From the NCBI RefSeq assembly GCF_021442325.1, contig NZ_CP087879.1, positions 2,046,001 to 2,110,000 of the forward strand: a stretch of 64,000 nt of DNA. The letters are read 5' to 3'. Each line of letters begins with the position of its first letter. The stretch's first letter is position 1. Shown one piece after another: positions 34,689 to 45,000 of the stretch. A program made the translations under genes and the position numbers. The notes beneath the pieces were generated by a model that saw only the letters and a program-made list of their open reading frames with translations, did no database searches and was not told the origin of the DNA. The DNA is from Agromyces marinus. Its GTDB lineage: Bacteria; Actinomycetota; Actinomycetes; Actinomycetales; Microbacteriaceae.

Positions 34689-36288
34689 TGCCGACGTAGA
34701 GCAGGCGCCGTTCCTCGTCGATCGCCTCGGGGCCATCCGCGTACGCGATCGGCAGCATGCCCTCGACGAGTCCCGGGAGGTGCACCTCCTCCCATTCGAG
34801 GCCCTTCGCCGAGTGCAGGGTCGCGATCGTCACCGCCTGGACGGGGGGCTCGTGGTGCGACTCGGCGCGCGAGCGCAGGTCGTCGGCGAACACGCGGAAC
34901 GTGGTGCCCGGCGGCTGGTCGTCGACGAGGCGGGCGATCGCGTTGAGCGACTCCCACCGATCGCGCACGGCCCCCGGACCCGCGGGCGGCTCGAGGCTCC
35001 AGCCGAGCGAACGGAGCACGTCGCTGACCGACTTCACGAGCGGTTCGTCGGTGATCGCGAGCGCGGCCGCGCGGATCGCGTGCACCGCCTCGCGGACCTC
35101 CGGGCGGTCGAAGAACCGCCGGGCGCCGCGCACGCGGGCCGGCACCCCGGCCTCGCCGAGGGCCTGCTCGTACACGGCCGACTGCGAGTTCACCCGCAGC
35201 AGCACGGCGATCGACTCGGCGGGCGCACCGGCGTCGATGCGGTTGCGGATGCGCGTCGCGACGTCGCGGGCCTCGGCGAGCTCGTCGGGGTAGACGCGCA
35301 CGTCGGGTGCCGGCGCGGCGCGCGTGCCGTCGCCGTCCGGTGCCGCCGCCGTCAGTCGCAGCGCTCCGGCGCGCCCGCGCATGAGCCGGTTCGCGACGTC
35401 GACGATCTCGGGGCTCGACCGGTAGTTGCGCTCGAGCCGCACGACGGTGGCGTCCGGGTGCGCCCGCTCGAACCCGAGCAGGTACCCCGCGCTCGCCCCG
35501 GCGAACGAGTAGATGGTCTGACTGGCGTCGCCGACCACGCAGACGTCGTGCCGACCGCCGAGCCACAGCTCGAGCAGGTGCTGCTGCGCCGGCGAGACGT
35601 CCTGGTACTCGTCGACGACGAAGTGCCGGTAGGCCTCGCGCACCTGCATCGCGACCGCGGGTTCGGCCTCGATCATGCCCGCGGTGGCGAGCAGGACGTC
35701 CTCGAAGTCCATCGCACGACGCTCGTCCTTGAGCGCTTCGTACGCCTCGACGAGGTCGAGCGTCTGCTGCACCGAGAGCGCGCCGGGCGCGCCGCGCGAG
35801 GCGAGACGCACGCGGAGGTCGTCGAGGCCGACGAGGCTCACCTTGCGCCACTCGATCGCCGCTGCGACGTCGCGCAGGGTCGGCGTGTCGATCTTCACGC
35901 CCGCGCGTTCGGCCGCGAGCCCGAGCAGTCGACCCTTGAAATCGAGCACTCGCGGGGCCGGCCCGCCGGCGACGATGGGCCAGAAGTGGTTCAGCTGCGC
36001 GAGCGCCGCGGAGTGGAAGGTCCGTGCCGCGACCGCGCCGGCGCCGAGCACGCGCAGGCGCGCGCGCAGCTCGGCCGCGGCGCGCGCCGTGAACGTGAGC
36101 GCCATGACGCGGGCCGGGTCGTAGGAACCGGATGCCACGCCGAACGCGATGCGGTGCGTGATCGCGCGGGTCTTGCCCGTGCCTGCGCCCGCGAGCACGC
36201 ACACGGGCCCGTTCAGCGCCTCGGCCGCGACTCGCTGTTCGTCGTCGAGGGCGGCGAGCAGCGGGTCGGCGACCCGGTCGTCGGTCAC
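34519..36288 (-). CDS. UvrD/Rep family superfamily 1A DNA helicase (UvrD2-like)
   Basis: A 589-residue 3'-5' DNA helicase. Walker A is AGAGTGKTR (residues 33-41), motif Ia LTFTARAAAELRAR, Walker B VVDEYQD, motif III GDASQTIYSFAGA, motif IV RLERNYRS, motif V TLHSAKGLEWEEV and motif VI YVGITRARRRL. By position and motifs it corresponds to mycobacterial UvrD2 but is about 110 residues shorter and ends in a low-complexity Ala/Arg tail with no recognisable HRDC domain. The GTG start overlaps the nudC stop by four bases (GTGA), so the two are translationally coupled. Tail-to-tail overlap with the TOMM-like gene is 170 bases. Confidence 0.92.
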   Translation of the reverse strand: MTDDRVADPLLAALDDEQRVAAEALNGPVCVLAGAGTGKTRAITHRIAFGVASGSYDPARVMALTFTARAAAELRARLRVLGAGAVAARTFHSAALAQLNHFWPIVAGGPAPRVLDFKGRLLGLAAERAGVKIDTPTLRDVAAAIEWRKVSLVGLDDLRVRLASRGAPGALSVQQTLDLVEAYEALKDERRAMDFEDVLLATAGMIEAEPAVAMQVREAYRHFVVDEYQDVSPAQQHLLELWLGGRHDVCVVGDASQTIYSFAGASAGYLLGFERAHPDATVVRLERNYRSSPEIVDVANRLMRGRAGALRLTAAAPDGDGTRAAPAPDVRVYPDELAEARDVATRIRNRIDAGAPAESIAVLLRVNSQSAVYEQALGEAGVPARVRGARRFFDRPEVREAVHAIRAAALAITDEPLVKSVSDVLRSLGWSLEPPAGPGAVRDRWESLNAIARLVDDQPPGTTFRVFADDLRSRAESHHEPPVQAVTIATLHSAKGLEWEEVHLPGLVEGMLPIAYADGPEAIDEERRLLYVGITRARRRLSLSWARSAGHRNEREPSRFLRELDIRTPDAPAPRPAAARAGRAGRAGR

Positions 36289-37298
36289 GACGTCGACCAC
36301 GGCAGCGAGGACTCGAGCGGCGCGCCGTACCAGCGCTCGAGCATCCACCGCGCGATCGAGGTCGGGCCGGGAAGCGCGACGCTCCCCGATGCCTCGGCGA
36401 TGCCGTCACGGTCGAACCAGCGCAGTTCGAGGATCTCCTCGCCGTCGGGCACCGCGGCCGTCGCGGCGCCGGGCGCGACCCGCGCCGCGAACGCGCACAT
36501 CAGGCTCGCGGGGAACGGCCAGGGCTGCGACCCGAGGTACTCGACGCGATCGACCGCGAGGCCCGCCTCCTCGGCGATCTCGCGCACGACGGCGGCCTCG
36601 AGCGACTCCCCCGGCTCGACGAACCCGGCGAGCACCGAGAACCGGTTCTGCTCCCACATCGCGTTCGAGCCGAGCAGCACCCGGTCGTCGTCGTCGGTCA
36701 CGAGCACGATCACGGCCGGGTCGGTGCGCGGGAACAGCAGGCGGTCCTCGGCGGGGCACCGCCGCACCCACCCGGACTGGACGACCTCGGTCGAGCCGCC
36801 GCACGCCGGGCAGAACCGGTTCACCGCGTGCCAGTTCGCGAGTGCGACCGCCTCGACCGCGAGCCCCGCATCGCGGTCGCCGAACGCGGCGGCCACGGAT
36901 CGGAGCCCGGCCCAGCGCGTGCCGGGTGCGATCGCGGCCGATGCGTCGGCGTCGTACACCCACGCTTCGATCGGCGCGCCCGGCCCCGAGGCTCCCGGGT
37001 CGGTCAGCGTCCGCCCGAGGAAGCAGCGCAGGCCCGGTGCGGGCAGGGTCGACGGATGCCGCAGCTCGAGTCCGTCGACGCCCTCGCGCACCAGCACGCG
37101 GCCGTCGTGGAGGGCGAGGACGAGCGCCTCGGGGTCGGCATCGAACGCGGCCTCGCGGCCCGGTGCGGTGCGTGCCGACGCGTCGCGGTCGAGGTGCTCG
37201 CGGGCGAGCGGCGGGGCCGGGGCCGGGGTCGGCTGCGCCGCCGGCGCCGTGCCCTCCCGCGTCGCACCCGCCGGGGTGGGCACGTCGGGTTCGAGCAC
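36285..37298 (-). CDS. nudC: NAD(H) pyrophosphatase / RNA-deNADding enzyme NudC
   Basis: A 337-residue Nudix hydrolase that cleaves NADH to NMNH and AMP and may remove NAD caps from RNA. The Nudix box at 225-247 fits Gx5Ex7REUxEExGU exactly. The NudC-specific SQPWPFP follows at 257-263. The zinc ribbon is incomplete: C163, C166 and C181 are present, but the expected fourth Cys near 186 is missing. The N-terminal 60 residues are Pro/Ala-rich and variable. The GTG follows GAGAGG by seven bases. It is followed by the uvrD2-like gene in the same overlapping unit, the same order as in M. tuberculosis as I recall it. Confidence 0.92.
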   Translation of the reverse strand: MLEPDVPTPAGATREGTAPAAQPTPAPAPPLAREHLDRDASARTAPGREAAFDADPEALVLALHDGRVLVREGVDGLELRHPSTLPAPGLRCFLGRTLTDPGASGPGAPIEAWVYDADASAAIAPGTRWAGLRSVAAAFGDRDAGLAVEAVALANWHAVNRFCPACGGSTEVVQSGWVRRCPAEDRLLFPRTDPAVIVLVTDDDDRVLLGSNAMWEQNRFSVLAGFVEPGESLEAAVVREIAEEAGLAVDRVEYLGSQPWPFPASLMCAFAARVAPGAATAAVPDGEEILELRWFDRDGIAEASGSVALPGPTSIARWMLERWYGAPLESSLPWSTS

Positions 37299-37367
37299 GG
37301 TGCACCTCTCGTCGGGCCGGAAGCGTCGGGAACGCGTGGCGGTCGTCGGGTCCGCCGAACGCCTGCG

Positions 37368-37373
37368 TAGGCT
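37368..37373 (+). promoter_or_regulatory. -10 element, leaderless pseudokinase mRNA
   Basis: TAGGCT, seven bases before the ATG at 37381. Confidence 0.55.
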
Positions 37374-37380
37374 GTCCCCC

Positions 37381-38634
37381 ATGGCCAGACCCCCACTCAC
37401 TCTAGCCGCGTTGGCCACGGCCGCGGTGGCCGGACTCGAGGTGCGGGCGGCTCGCGCCCACAGCCGCGGAAGCGACGGCTCGTTCGACGCGGTCGAGCTC
37501 CACGCGACCGACGGACGGCGGCTGCTGATCCGCGCCCCGCGCTCGCAGACGGCCGAATCCGAGCAGTCCGCAGACCTCGTCGCACTGCGCGCGCTGACCC
37601 CCGGCATCCGCTCTCGCCTGCCCTTCGCCGTGCCCCGGTTCGTCGGCCAGGCCCCGATCGGTCCGACGCGGGCCGTCGTCACCGAGTTCATCCCCGGCGC
37701 CGCTCGCACCGCCGATGAGCTGACGTCGAACGCGCACCTCGCAGGCGAGGTCGGCCGTGCGATCGCCGCCATCCATTCGCTCCCCGCCGGGTTCATCGGC
37801 GACTCGGGCCTTCCGCGGCGCACCGCCGGCGAAGCACGCGAGGCGGCCGTCGCGCTGATCGACCGCGCCGCGGACACGGGACGACTGCCGGCCGCGCTGT
37901 TGCGCCGATGGGAGGAGGCCACCGACGACGACACCCTGTGGCGTTTCGCCCCGACGGTCGTCAACGGCGCGCTCGACGCCGCCTCGTTCCTCGTCGACGG
38001 CGATGGCGTCTCGGGTGTGCTCGGCTGGTCCGCGCTCGCGTTCGACGACCCCGCTCGCGACCTGCACTGGGTGCTCACCGCGACCGGCGACGCCGCCGAG
38101 ACGACCCTGACCGCCTACATCGCGGCGCGCTCGGGCGGTGCCGATGCCGAACTCGCCCGCCGCGCGCTGCTGTACGGCGAGCTCGAGCTCGCCCGCTGGC
38201 TGCTGCACGGCATCGACACGCACGACGACACGATCATCGACGACGCGGTCGGCCTGCTCGACAGCCTCGTCGCGAGCGTGCACGACCGGTCGTCGGAGTC
38301 GCTCACGACCGACACCGGCCCCGCGTTGGCGGTCGCCGACGTCGAACGACTGCTCGACGAGACCCCGCGCGACGGGCTCCCGCGGGAGCAGGCGTCGACG
38401 ATGCTCACCGACAGCTACGACGTGTCCGAGCTCCGCAGTCACCTCGAAGGCGGCGACGGCGACGACCCCGCCGGCGGGCGGCGCGACGGGCGCCGCGACG
38501 TCGGCCCGGATGACGCGCACGATCCGTCGCAGACCGCGCCGATGCCGCTCGACCTCAGCGACTGGGGCGACGCCGCGCCGCCGTCGGGGGCCTCCGAGAC
38601 GACGGCGCCCGCCGCGGGCGACGCGCGAGGCTAG
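37381..38634 (+). CDS. aminoglycoside phosphotransferase-fold protein, predicted pseudokinase
   Basis: A 417-residue protein with an APH/choline-kinase-like fold in its first 300 residues: a beta-rich N-lobe, a VVTEFIPGA hinge (99-107), then an AIHSLPAGF helix. The catalytic loop is degenerate: where active relatives have HGDLxxxN, it reads NGALDAAS (195-202), so the His, the catalytic Asp and the Asn are all lost. The metal-binding Asp is also gone (VLGWS at 213-217), although DPARDL after it is kept. It is therefore predicted to be catalytically dead. The C-terminal 120 residues are acidic and disordered. It lies between nudC and adnB, suggesting a link to DNA or RNA metabolism. Confidence 0.8.
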   Translation: MARPPLTLAALATAAVAGLEVRAARAHSRGSDGSFDAVELHATDGRRLLIRAPRSQTAESEQSADLVALRALTPGIRSRLPFAVPRFVGQAPIGPTRAVVTEFIPGAARTADELTSNAHLAGEVGRAIAAIHSLPAGFIGDSGLPRRTAGEAREAAVALIDRAADTGRLPAALLRRWEEATDDDTLWRFAPTVVNGALDAASFLVDGDGVSGVLGWSALAFDDPARDLHWVLTATGDAAETTLTAYIAARSGGADAELARRALLYGELELARWLLHGIDTHDDTIIDDAVGLLDSLVASVHDRSSESLTTDTGPALAVADVERLLDETPRDGLPREQASTMLTDSYDVSELRSHLEGGDGDDPAGGRRDGRRDVGPDDAHDPSQTAPMPLDLSDWGDAAPPSGASETTAPAAGDARG

Positions 38635-38713
38635 CGCTGCCGCCGCACGACCCGCCTCGGCTCGCCGAGCCGCCGCGCCGGCCCGCCACGGCCCGGGGTG
38701 GTCGCCGACCGCC

Positions 38714-41700
38714 TCAGCTCGCCGCGATCGCCGACCGCACCTCGCGCGGAACGGGTGCGCCCTCACCCGTGTCGGTCTCGTGCGTCTCGTTCCGGCCCGC
38801 TCCGGTGCGCCCGCGCACGCCCGCCCAGGCGCGCCGCAGTTCGGCCTCGTCGTACAGCGCGTCGGGCCGCAGCACGACGTCGTCCTCGACGTAGTAGAAC
38901 ACCGCATCGATCACCTCGGGGTCGAGTCCGGACCAGCGCGCGTAGGCGAGCCGGTACAGCGCGAGCTGCGTCTGCCGGAGCTCGAGCTCGCGTGCGTCGC
39001 GCGGGGCCGCTCCGGTCTTCCAGTCGACGACCTGGGCCCGGATGCCGCGACGACCGTCGGGACTCCCCGGGTCGACGTCGTACACCGCGTCGAGCTTGCT
39101 GACGAACACCTGGCCGTCGAGCGGGAGGTGCAGTTCGAGCTCGACCGCGGTCGGGCGGCGATCGCCCCACTCCGAGGCCGCGAAGGTCTCGCGCAGGCGC
39201 CGCAGGCGCGCCTCGACGGGATCGGCCAGCACCTCGTCGGCCCCCGCACCGTCGACGTCGACATCGAATGCGTCGAGGTCGAGCGGAGTGTCGGCGCCCG
39301 CCGGACCGGCAGGACGCGCCGTCGAGCCGCCCGAACGCGCTTCGACCCACGCGTGGAACAGGGTGCCGATCCGGGTCGCTCGGTAGGGCCGTTGCGGCAT
39401 CGGTCGCGCCAGGTCTGCCGCGACGGCCTCGGGGTCGTCGACGTAGTCCTTGAACCGGGATGCCGGGATGCGCGTCGGCACGCCGGCTCCGCCGCGCGAA
39501 CGCCCGCGGCGTCGGCGCTCCTCGAGGAGCATCCGCAGTTCGTCGGCGAGGGTCGGACCGATGCCGAACCCGGTCGGCAGGCTCGCCGCCTCGCGGACGG
39601 CGTCCGCCGCGCGGACGACCGCCGGCCTGCGCGCGCCCAGCGGGTCGAGCGGCCAGCTCACCCGGGCCGCGGCCGACGATCGCGGGTTCTCGGGTTCGGC
39701 GGGCCCGGCCGGTAGCGCGGCTGCGTCGACGATTCCGGCGACCGCGAGCTCGCGCAGGAACGGGCTCGGCGATCTCGGCGACCGCTGCGTGGCCCACCAG
39801 GATCCGGTGAGCAGCAGTTCGCGGCGCGCCCGGGTGATCCCGACGTACGCGAGTCTGCGTTCCTCGTCGGCGTGCCGTTCCCGGTTCTCCTCGGCGTAGG
39901 CCTTCACGGCCTCGTCGAACTCGGCCTGGCTCTGCACGCCGCGCCACATGAGCTGCGGGATCTCGTCGCGGTCGCCGCGGAACTCGCCCGGGAGCGACCC
40001 GAACGAGAGCCAGCCGCGGTTGCTCCGCGGCTTCGAGGGCAGCTCGTCGTCGACCATCCGCGGGATGGCCACCACATCCCATTCGAGCCCCTTCGACCCG
40101 TGGATCGAGAGCACCTGGACGGCTCCCGGCTCGGGGTCGTCCTGTCGGGGGCTCAACCGGTCGCGCTGCTCGGCTTCGAGCAGCCACCCGAGGAAGGCCC
40201 CGAGGGTCGGAAGCTCGGCGGAGTCCGCGAAGCCCGAGACGAGGTCGTCGAACGCTTCGAGGCTGGCCGCACCGAGCGGCTGACCGGGGTTCGCGGCGAC
40301 CTCGATGTCGAGCAGCAGCTCGTGCTCGACGAGGGTCACGAAGTCCACCAGTCCGAGCCCGGCACGACGGCGCAGGGACTGCAGCTGCGCCCCGGCCCGA
40401 CGCATGCGGGCGAGGCCCTCGGCGCTCAGGGCTGCGAGGGCGCGATGGTCGTCGGGTGCGGTGAGGACGAAGTCGAGCGCGTCGACGATCGACGGCGACT
40501 CGTCGGGCGCGATCGACCCGCGGATGCCACGGCGAACCTCGTCGGCGAGGCGCCGGGTCGCGAGGTCGCGCTCGGCGAGCCATCGCGCGACCGAGCCGAG
40601 CGCGGCCAGGTCCGCCGGCCCGATCCGCCACCTGGCACCGCCGAGCAGCCGCAGGAGCTCGGACCCCGCGGTCGGGTCGTGCACCACGCGCAGCGCGCAC
40701 ACGAGGTCGGCGACGACGGGCTGGTCGAGGAGCCCGGCGACCCCGAGCACGTGGACCGGGACGCCGCGGTCGCGCAGCGCGGTCGCGAACAGGTCGACGT
40801 GCGCGAAGGTCCGGCACAGCAGTGCGCCGGTGCGCTGCGCGCCGCGCATCCGCTCGGCGAGCCAGTCGGCGACCGCGGCCGCCTCCTCGTCGATGGTCTC
40901 GGACCAGCGGATCTCGAGCGCGCCGGCCTCGGCGAACGGCGAGGGCCGCAGCGGCGCCTTCGGGATGCCGCCGTCGAGCGGCGCGATGAGCGTGTTCGCC
41001 GCGTCGAGCACGATGGTGGGGTTGCGCCAGCTCGTGGAGAGGTCGTAGGCGGCCGCGTCGCCCGCCGAGGAGAAGTCGCCGTCGAACCGGGCGAGGTTCG
41101 CGGCGCTGGCGCCCCGCCACCCGTAGATGGACTGGTCGGGGTCGCCGACCGCCATGACCGGGTGGTCGCGGAAGAGCGTGGCGAGCAGTCTCGTCTGCAC
41201 CACGCTGGTGTCCTGGTACTCGTCGAGGAGCACCGTCGCGTAGCGCTCGCGGTGCTCCGCCGCGACCTCCGGGTGCGCGGTGCAGATCTGCAGCGCGAGG
41301 GCCACCTGGTCGGAGAACTCCACGACGCCGCGGCGCTGCTTCTCGGCCGCGTACGCGTCGGCGAGTTCGAGCAGGGGCGGCAGCGCCTCGACGACGCCGA
41401 GCGCCGAGGTGAACGAGTCGAACGGGGTGCGCTTGCGCGGCGCCTCGATGGGCAGGTCGTGCATGGCGAGGAAGTCCCGCGCGAACGCGCGCACGTCGCG
41501 GCTGTCGGTCACGTTCTCGGCGAGCGCGCGGCTGAGCGAGAGCACTGCGCCCGTCACCCGGTCGAGCGATGCATCGAGCTCGACGAGCCTCGGGTCGGCC
41601 GCGTCCGAGACGATGCTCCGCGCGAGCTGCCACGCCGCGGCCTCGCCGAGGATCGTCGCGTCGGGTTCCCGGCCGATGCGCATCGCGTGCTCGCGGTGGA

Positions 41701-42058
41701 TCGCGCCGGCGAACGCGTTGTAGGTGAACACCGCAGCGGATTCGAGCGGATCGAGTCGCACCTCGGCGATGCCCTCGGCGACGAGCTGCGCCACGCGTTC
41801 CCGGACCCGCTCGGCGAGTTCGCCCGCCGCCTTCCTGGTGAAGGTGAGTCCGAGCACCTCGGGCACGTCGACCGCGCCGTTCGCGAGCAGCCAGACGACG
41901 CGGTTGGCCATCGTCTCGGTCTTGCCGCTGCCCGCGCCCGCCACGACGATGCTCCGCCCGGTGGGGTCGGCCTCGATGACGGCACGCTGTTCCGGGGTGG
42001 GCGGGTGCAGGCCGAGTCGTGCGGCGATCTCGTCGGCGCCGATGCGTGCCGGGCTCAT
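38714..42058 (-). CDS. ATP-dependent helicase-nuclease, AdnB-like subunit
   Basis: A 1114-residue UvrD-like helicase fused to a RecB-family nuclease, the second subunit of an AdnAB double-strand-break resection motor. Walker A is VAGAGSGKTE near 39-48, Walker B LLDEYQD, motif III GDPDQSIYGWRGA, motif V SIHGSKGLEWDVV and motif VI YVGITRARREL, so the motor is intact. The nuclease region shows a conserved His (GTLFHAWVE), D990 (KLDAV), D1012/K1014 (DWKTG) and the QTQLALYRLAYA helix, so nuclease activity is expected too. The ATG overlaps the adnA stop by four bases (ATGA). It ends DNA breaks for recombination. Confidence 0.93.
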   Translation of the reverse strand: MSPARIGADEIAARLGLHPPTPEQRAVIEADPTGRSIVVAGAGSGKTETMANRVVWLLANGAVDVPEVLGLTFTRKAAGELAERVRERVAQLVAEGIAEVRLDPLESAAVFTYNAFAGAIHREHAMRIGREPDATILGEAAAWQLARSIVSDAADPRLVELDASLDRVTGAVLSLSRALAENVTDSRDVRAFARDFLAMHDLPIEAPRKRTPFDSFTSALGVVEALPPLLELADAYAAEKQRRGVVEFSDQVALALQICTAHPEVAAEHRERYATVLLDEYQDTSVVQTRLLATLFRDHPVMAVGDPDQSIYGWRGASAANLARFDGDFSSAGDAAAYDLSTSWRNPTIVLDAANTLIAPLDGGIPKAPLRPSPFAEAGALEIRWSETIDEEAAAVADWLAERMRGAQRTGALLCRTFAHVDLFATALRDRGVPVHVLGVAGLLDQPVVADLVCALRVVHDPTAGSELLRLLGGARWRIGPADLAALGSVARWLAERDLATRRLADEVRRGIRGSIAPDESPSIVDALDFVLTAPDDHRALAALSAEGLARMRRAGAQLQSLRRRAGLGLVDFVTLVEHELLLDIEVAANPGQPLGAASLEAFDDLVSGFADSAELPTLGAFLGWLLEAEQRDRLSPRQDDPEPGAVQVLSIHGSKGLEWDVVAIPRMVDDELPSKPRSNRGWLSFGSLPGEFRGDRDEIPQLMWRGVQSQAEFDEAVKAYAEENRERHADEERRLAYVGITRARRELLLTGSWWATQRSPRSPSPFLRELAVAGIVDAAALPAGPAEPENPRSSAAARVSWPLDPLGARRPAVVRAADAVREAASLPTGFGIGPTLADELRMLLEERRRRGRSRGGAGVPTRIPASRFKDYVDDPEAVAADLARPMPQRPYRATRIGTLFHAWVEARSGGSTARPAGPAGADTPLDLDAFDVDVDGAGADEVLADPVEARLRRLRETFAASEWGDRRPTAVELELHLPLDGQVFVSKLDAVYDVDPGSPDGRRGIRAQVVDWKTGAAPRDARELELRQTQLALYRLAYARWSGLDPEVIDAVFYYVEDDVVLRPDALYDEAELRRAWAGVRGRTGAGRNETHETDTGEGAPVPREVRSAIAAS

Positions 42059-45000
42059 GCGGACACCGCCGGGACGAGGTGCACCCGGTACTGCCAGTCG
42101 CCGAGCCGCGAGCCGTGCGCGAACTCGACGGGCGAGTCGAACCGCGCCCCGGCCATGACGTGCGCGACCGCGTCGAGTCGTTCGCGGAACGCGGCCTCGG
42201 CCTCGTCGTCGAACGGCTGCTGGGCGCGCTCGGTGTAGAGCCTGCCCCCGACCGGGCGCGCGACGTAGACGAGCTTCGCACCGCCGGCCCGCCCACCGCT
42301 GGGCAGCACCCCGGCGCGCGCGGCGAGTTGGTAGGCGGCGAGCTGCGGATGCGCGGCGGTCTTCGCCGCCGTGGGCGGGGTCCGGCCGGTCTTGAGGTCG
42401 ACGATCACGGTCGTGCCGTCGGGCGAGGCCTCGACCCGGTCGATCGTCCCGGTGATGCGCACCCGGCCGCTCACGAGTGTGAACCGCCCCTCGGCACCGA
42501 GCACGACCACCCCGTCGTCGGCGGCGTCGGCCAGGTAGTCGGCGGCGCCCTCGGTCATCCGGCGAGCGCCGCGACGCTCGCGTTCGGCGACCCAGCCGGC
42601 CTCGAAGCGGAGGTCGCGCCATCGCCGCTCGACGTCGGCCCAGAGCGTCTCGACGTCGACCTCGCCCGGCCGCTTCGCGGCCTCCTCGACGACGGCGTGC
42701 ACGATCGTGCCGATCGACGCGGCCAGCCCCGACGGCGGCTGTGCGACGTGATCGACGAACCAGCCGAGCGGGCTCTCCTCCACGCGGTCGATCTGCGACG
42801 GCGAGACCGGCACGAGCGCCTCGGGGTCGCGTTCGAGGTCGACGAGCGGCGCCGTGGTCGACGGCTCGGCCGTGCCGTACCACTCCTCCGGGTGCGCGCC
42901 GGGCACCCCCTGCTCGGCGAGCATCGCGAGGGCCGACGCCGCCTCGCGGTCACCGGCCGCCGCGTCGCGGCGCAGCGCGCCGACCATGCCCCGGAGGTGC
43001 AACGGCCGACGCCGCCGTGCCGGCGGCCGGACCGGCGCGAACCCCATGAGGACCGACGGCTGCTCGTCGTCGTTCGAGGTGCACGACAGCACGATCTGCC
43101 GGACGGCGCGCGATGCGGCGAGCGCGAACAGCCGCAGTTCGTCGCCGCGTACGGACGCGCGGACGGCCGACGCCGGCTCGGCCTCGGGCTCGGGCATGCC
43201 CGCCCGGGCCGCCTCGACGGCCCGCGACAGGGATGCCGCGTGCAGCAGCGTGCCGCGCGGGCGGAGGTTCGGCCACACCCCGTCCTGGAGGCCCGCGATC
43301 ACGACCACGTCGAACTCGCGGCCGATGAGCGCCGGAGGAGTGGCCAGGACCACGGCGCCGGCGCCGCCCTCGGGGGCGAGCGAGTCCTCGGGGAGCGCGT
43401 TCTGCAGCACGTCGCCGACGAACCGCCGGGCGGGTGCCCCGGGTTCGCGCTCGACGAAACGCCGCGCCGCGGCGAACAGGGCGACGACGGCGTCGAGCGA
43501 CCGGTTGGCCTCGTCGGCGAGCACGCCGCTCCCGTCGGCCTGCCCGGCCCACTCGGATTCGAGCCCGCTGTCGTGCCAGAGCAGCCAGAGGAGCTCTTCG
43601 ACGGTCGCACCGCGCGCCGCCGCCCGTCGGGCCGAGTCGAGCAACCCGGCGAGGCGATTCGCCCGGCGACCGGCCGGCGCGTCGATCGTCGCGAAGCCGC
43701 CCGCGACGGACAGCGCCTCGACCAGCAGTTCGTCGGCGCTGCGGACCCCGCCCGCGGCGAGCTCTTCATGTCTGAGCGCGAGCCTGAGCCTGCGCAGTCC
43801 GACGCGATCGAGCCGACCGAGCGGCCCGGTGAGCAGCGTCGTCGCCGCCTCGGCGTCGAGCGGCCAGAGCTCGAGGACGACCGCGGCGGCCGCGAGGAGC
43901 GAGGCCGAGCCCGGCGCGTCGCGGAGCGCGACCCGTGCCGAGCCGCCCGAGACCGGGACCTCGGCCGCGGCGAGTGCACGCGCGAACCCCGGCAGCTCGG
44001 CACCCGAGCGGGTCACGATCGCCATCGACGACCAGGGCACGCCGTCGAGCAGGTGGCGTTCCCGCAGCAGCCCGGCGATCCAGGCGCCCTCGGCCGCCGG
44101 GGACGGCGCCTCGATGCCGAGCACGGGCTCGAGGGGGTCGGCGTCGCGTGCAGGGGCATCGCTCGGCGCGACGAGCCGGGCGGCGCGATGCGCGCCCCCG
44201 AGCGCCGTGCCGATGTGCGCCGTGACCGACGAGAGCAGTTCGCGGTGCGCCGGGCGCCCGCGGTGCACGACCGGGAGGTCGACGCGCTCGACCGACACGC
44301 CGCCGAGCACCGACCCGAGCGAGCCCAGCAGGTCGGCCCGGCCGCCGCGGAAGCCGTTGCTCGCGACATCCGGATCGCCGAGGGCGACCACGTCGACGCC
44401 GCGCGCGGCGAACGCCCCCAGCAGCGCCGCGGTCGCCTCGGTCGCCTCCTGCGCGTCGTCGACGACGAGGAGCCGCAGGTCGCCGAGGGCACCGAGCGCG
44501 CGCGCGTCGTCGGGGTCGTGCACGCTCCGGCGCACGATCGCGGCGGCGTACGCGCCGAGCTCGGCTGAGTCGAACTGCGTCGGCCGCAGCTGTTCCTTGA
44601 CCTCGCGGTACTCCGCGAGGAAGCTCGCAGCGGCGACCCACTCCGCGCGGCCCGCGCGGCGACCGAGCATCGCGAGATCGCCCGGCTCGACGCCCTGCTC
44701 GACCGCCCGCATCATGAGGTCGCGCAGCTCGGAGCGGAACCCCCGGAGTCCGCGCACCTCCGGCCCGAGCGCGTCGGGCCACTCCGGGCCGCCGCCGTCG
44801 AGCGACTGCGCCTCGAGCAGTTCGCCGATGACCTGGTCGTGCTCGGCGCCCGTGAGCAGGGTGACCGCACGGCCGGTCCTCGCCCGCACGAGGTCGTACG
44901 CGACCGCGCTCGCGGTGCGCGCGAGCGCGCCGCGCGTGGTCATCCCGAGGCGCAGCGCGAGCGCGTCGCGCATGACGGTCGCCGTGCGCCGCGTCGCCGA

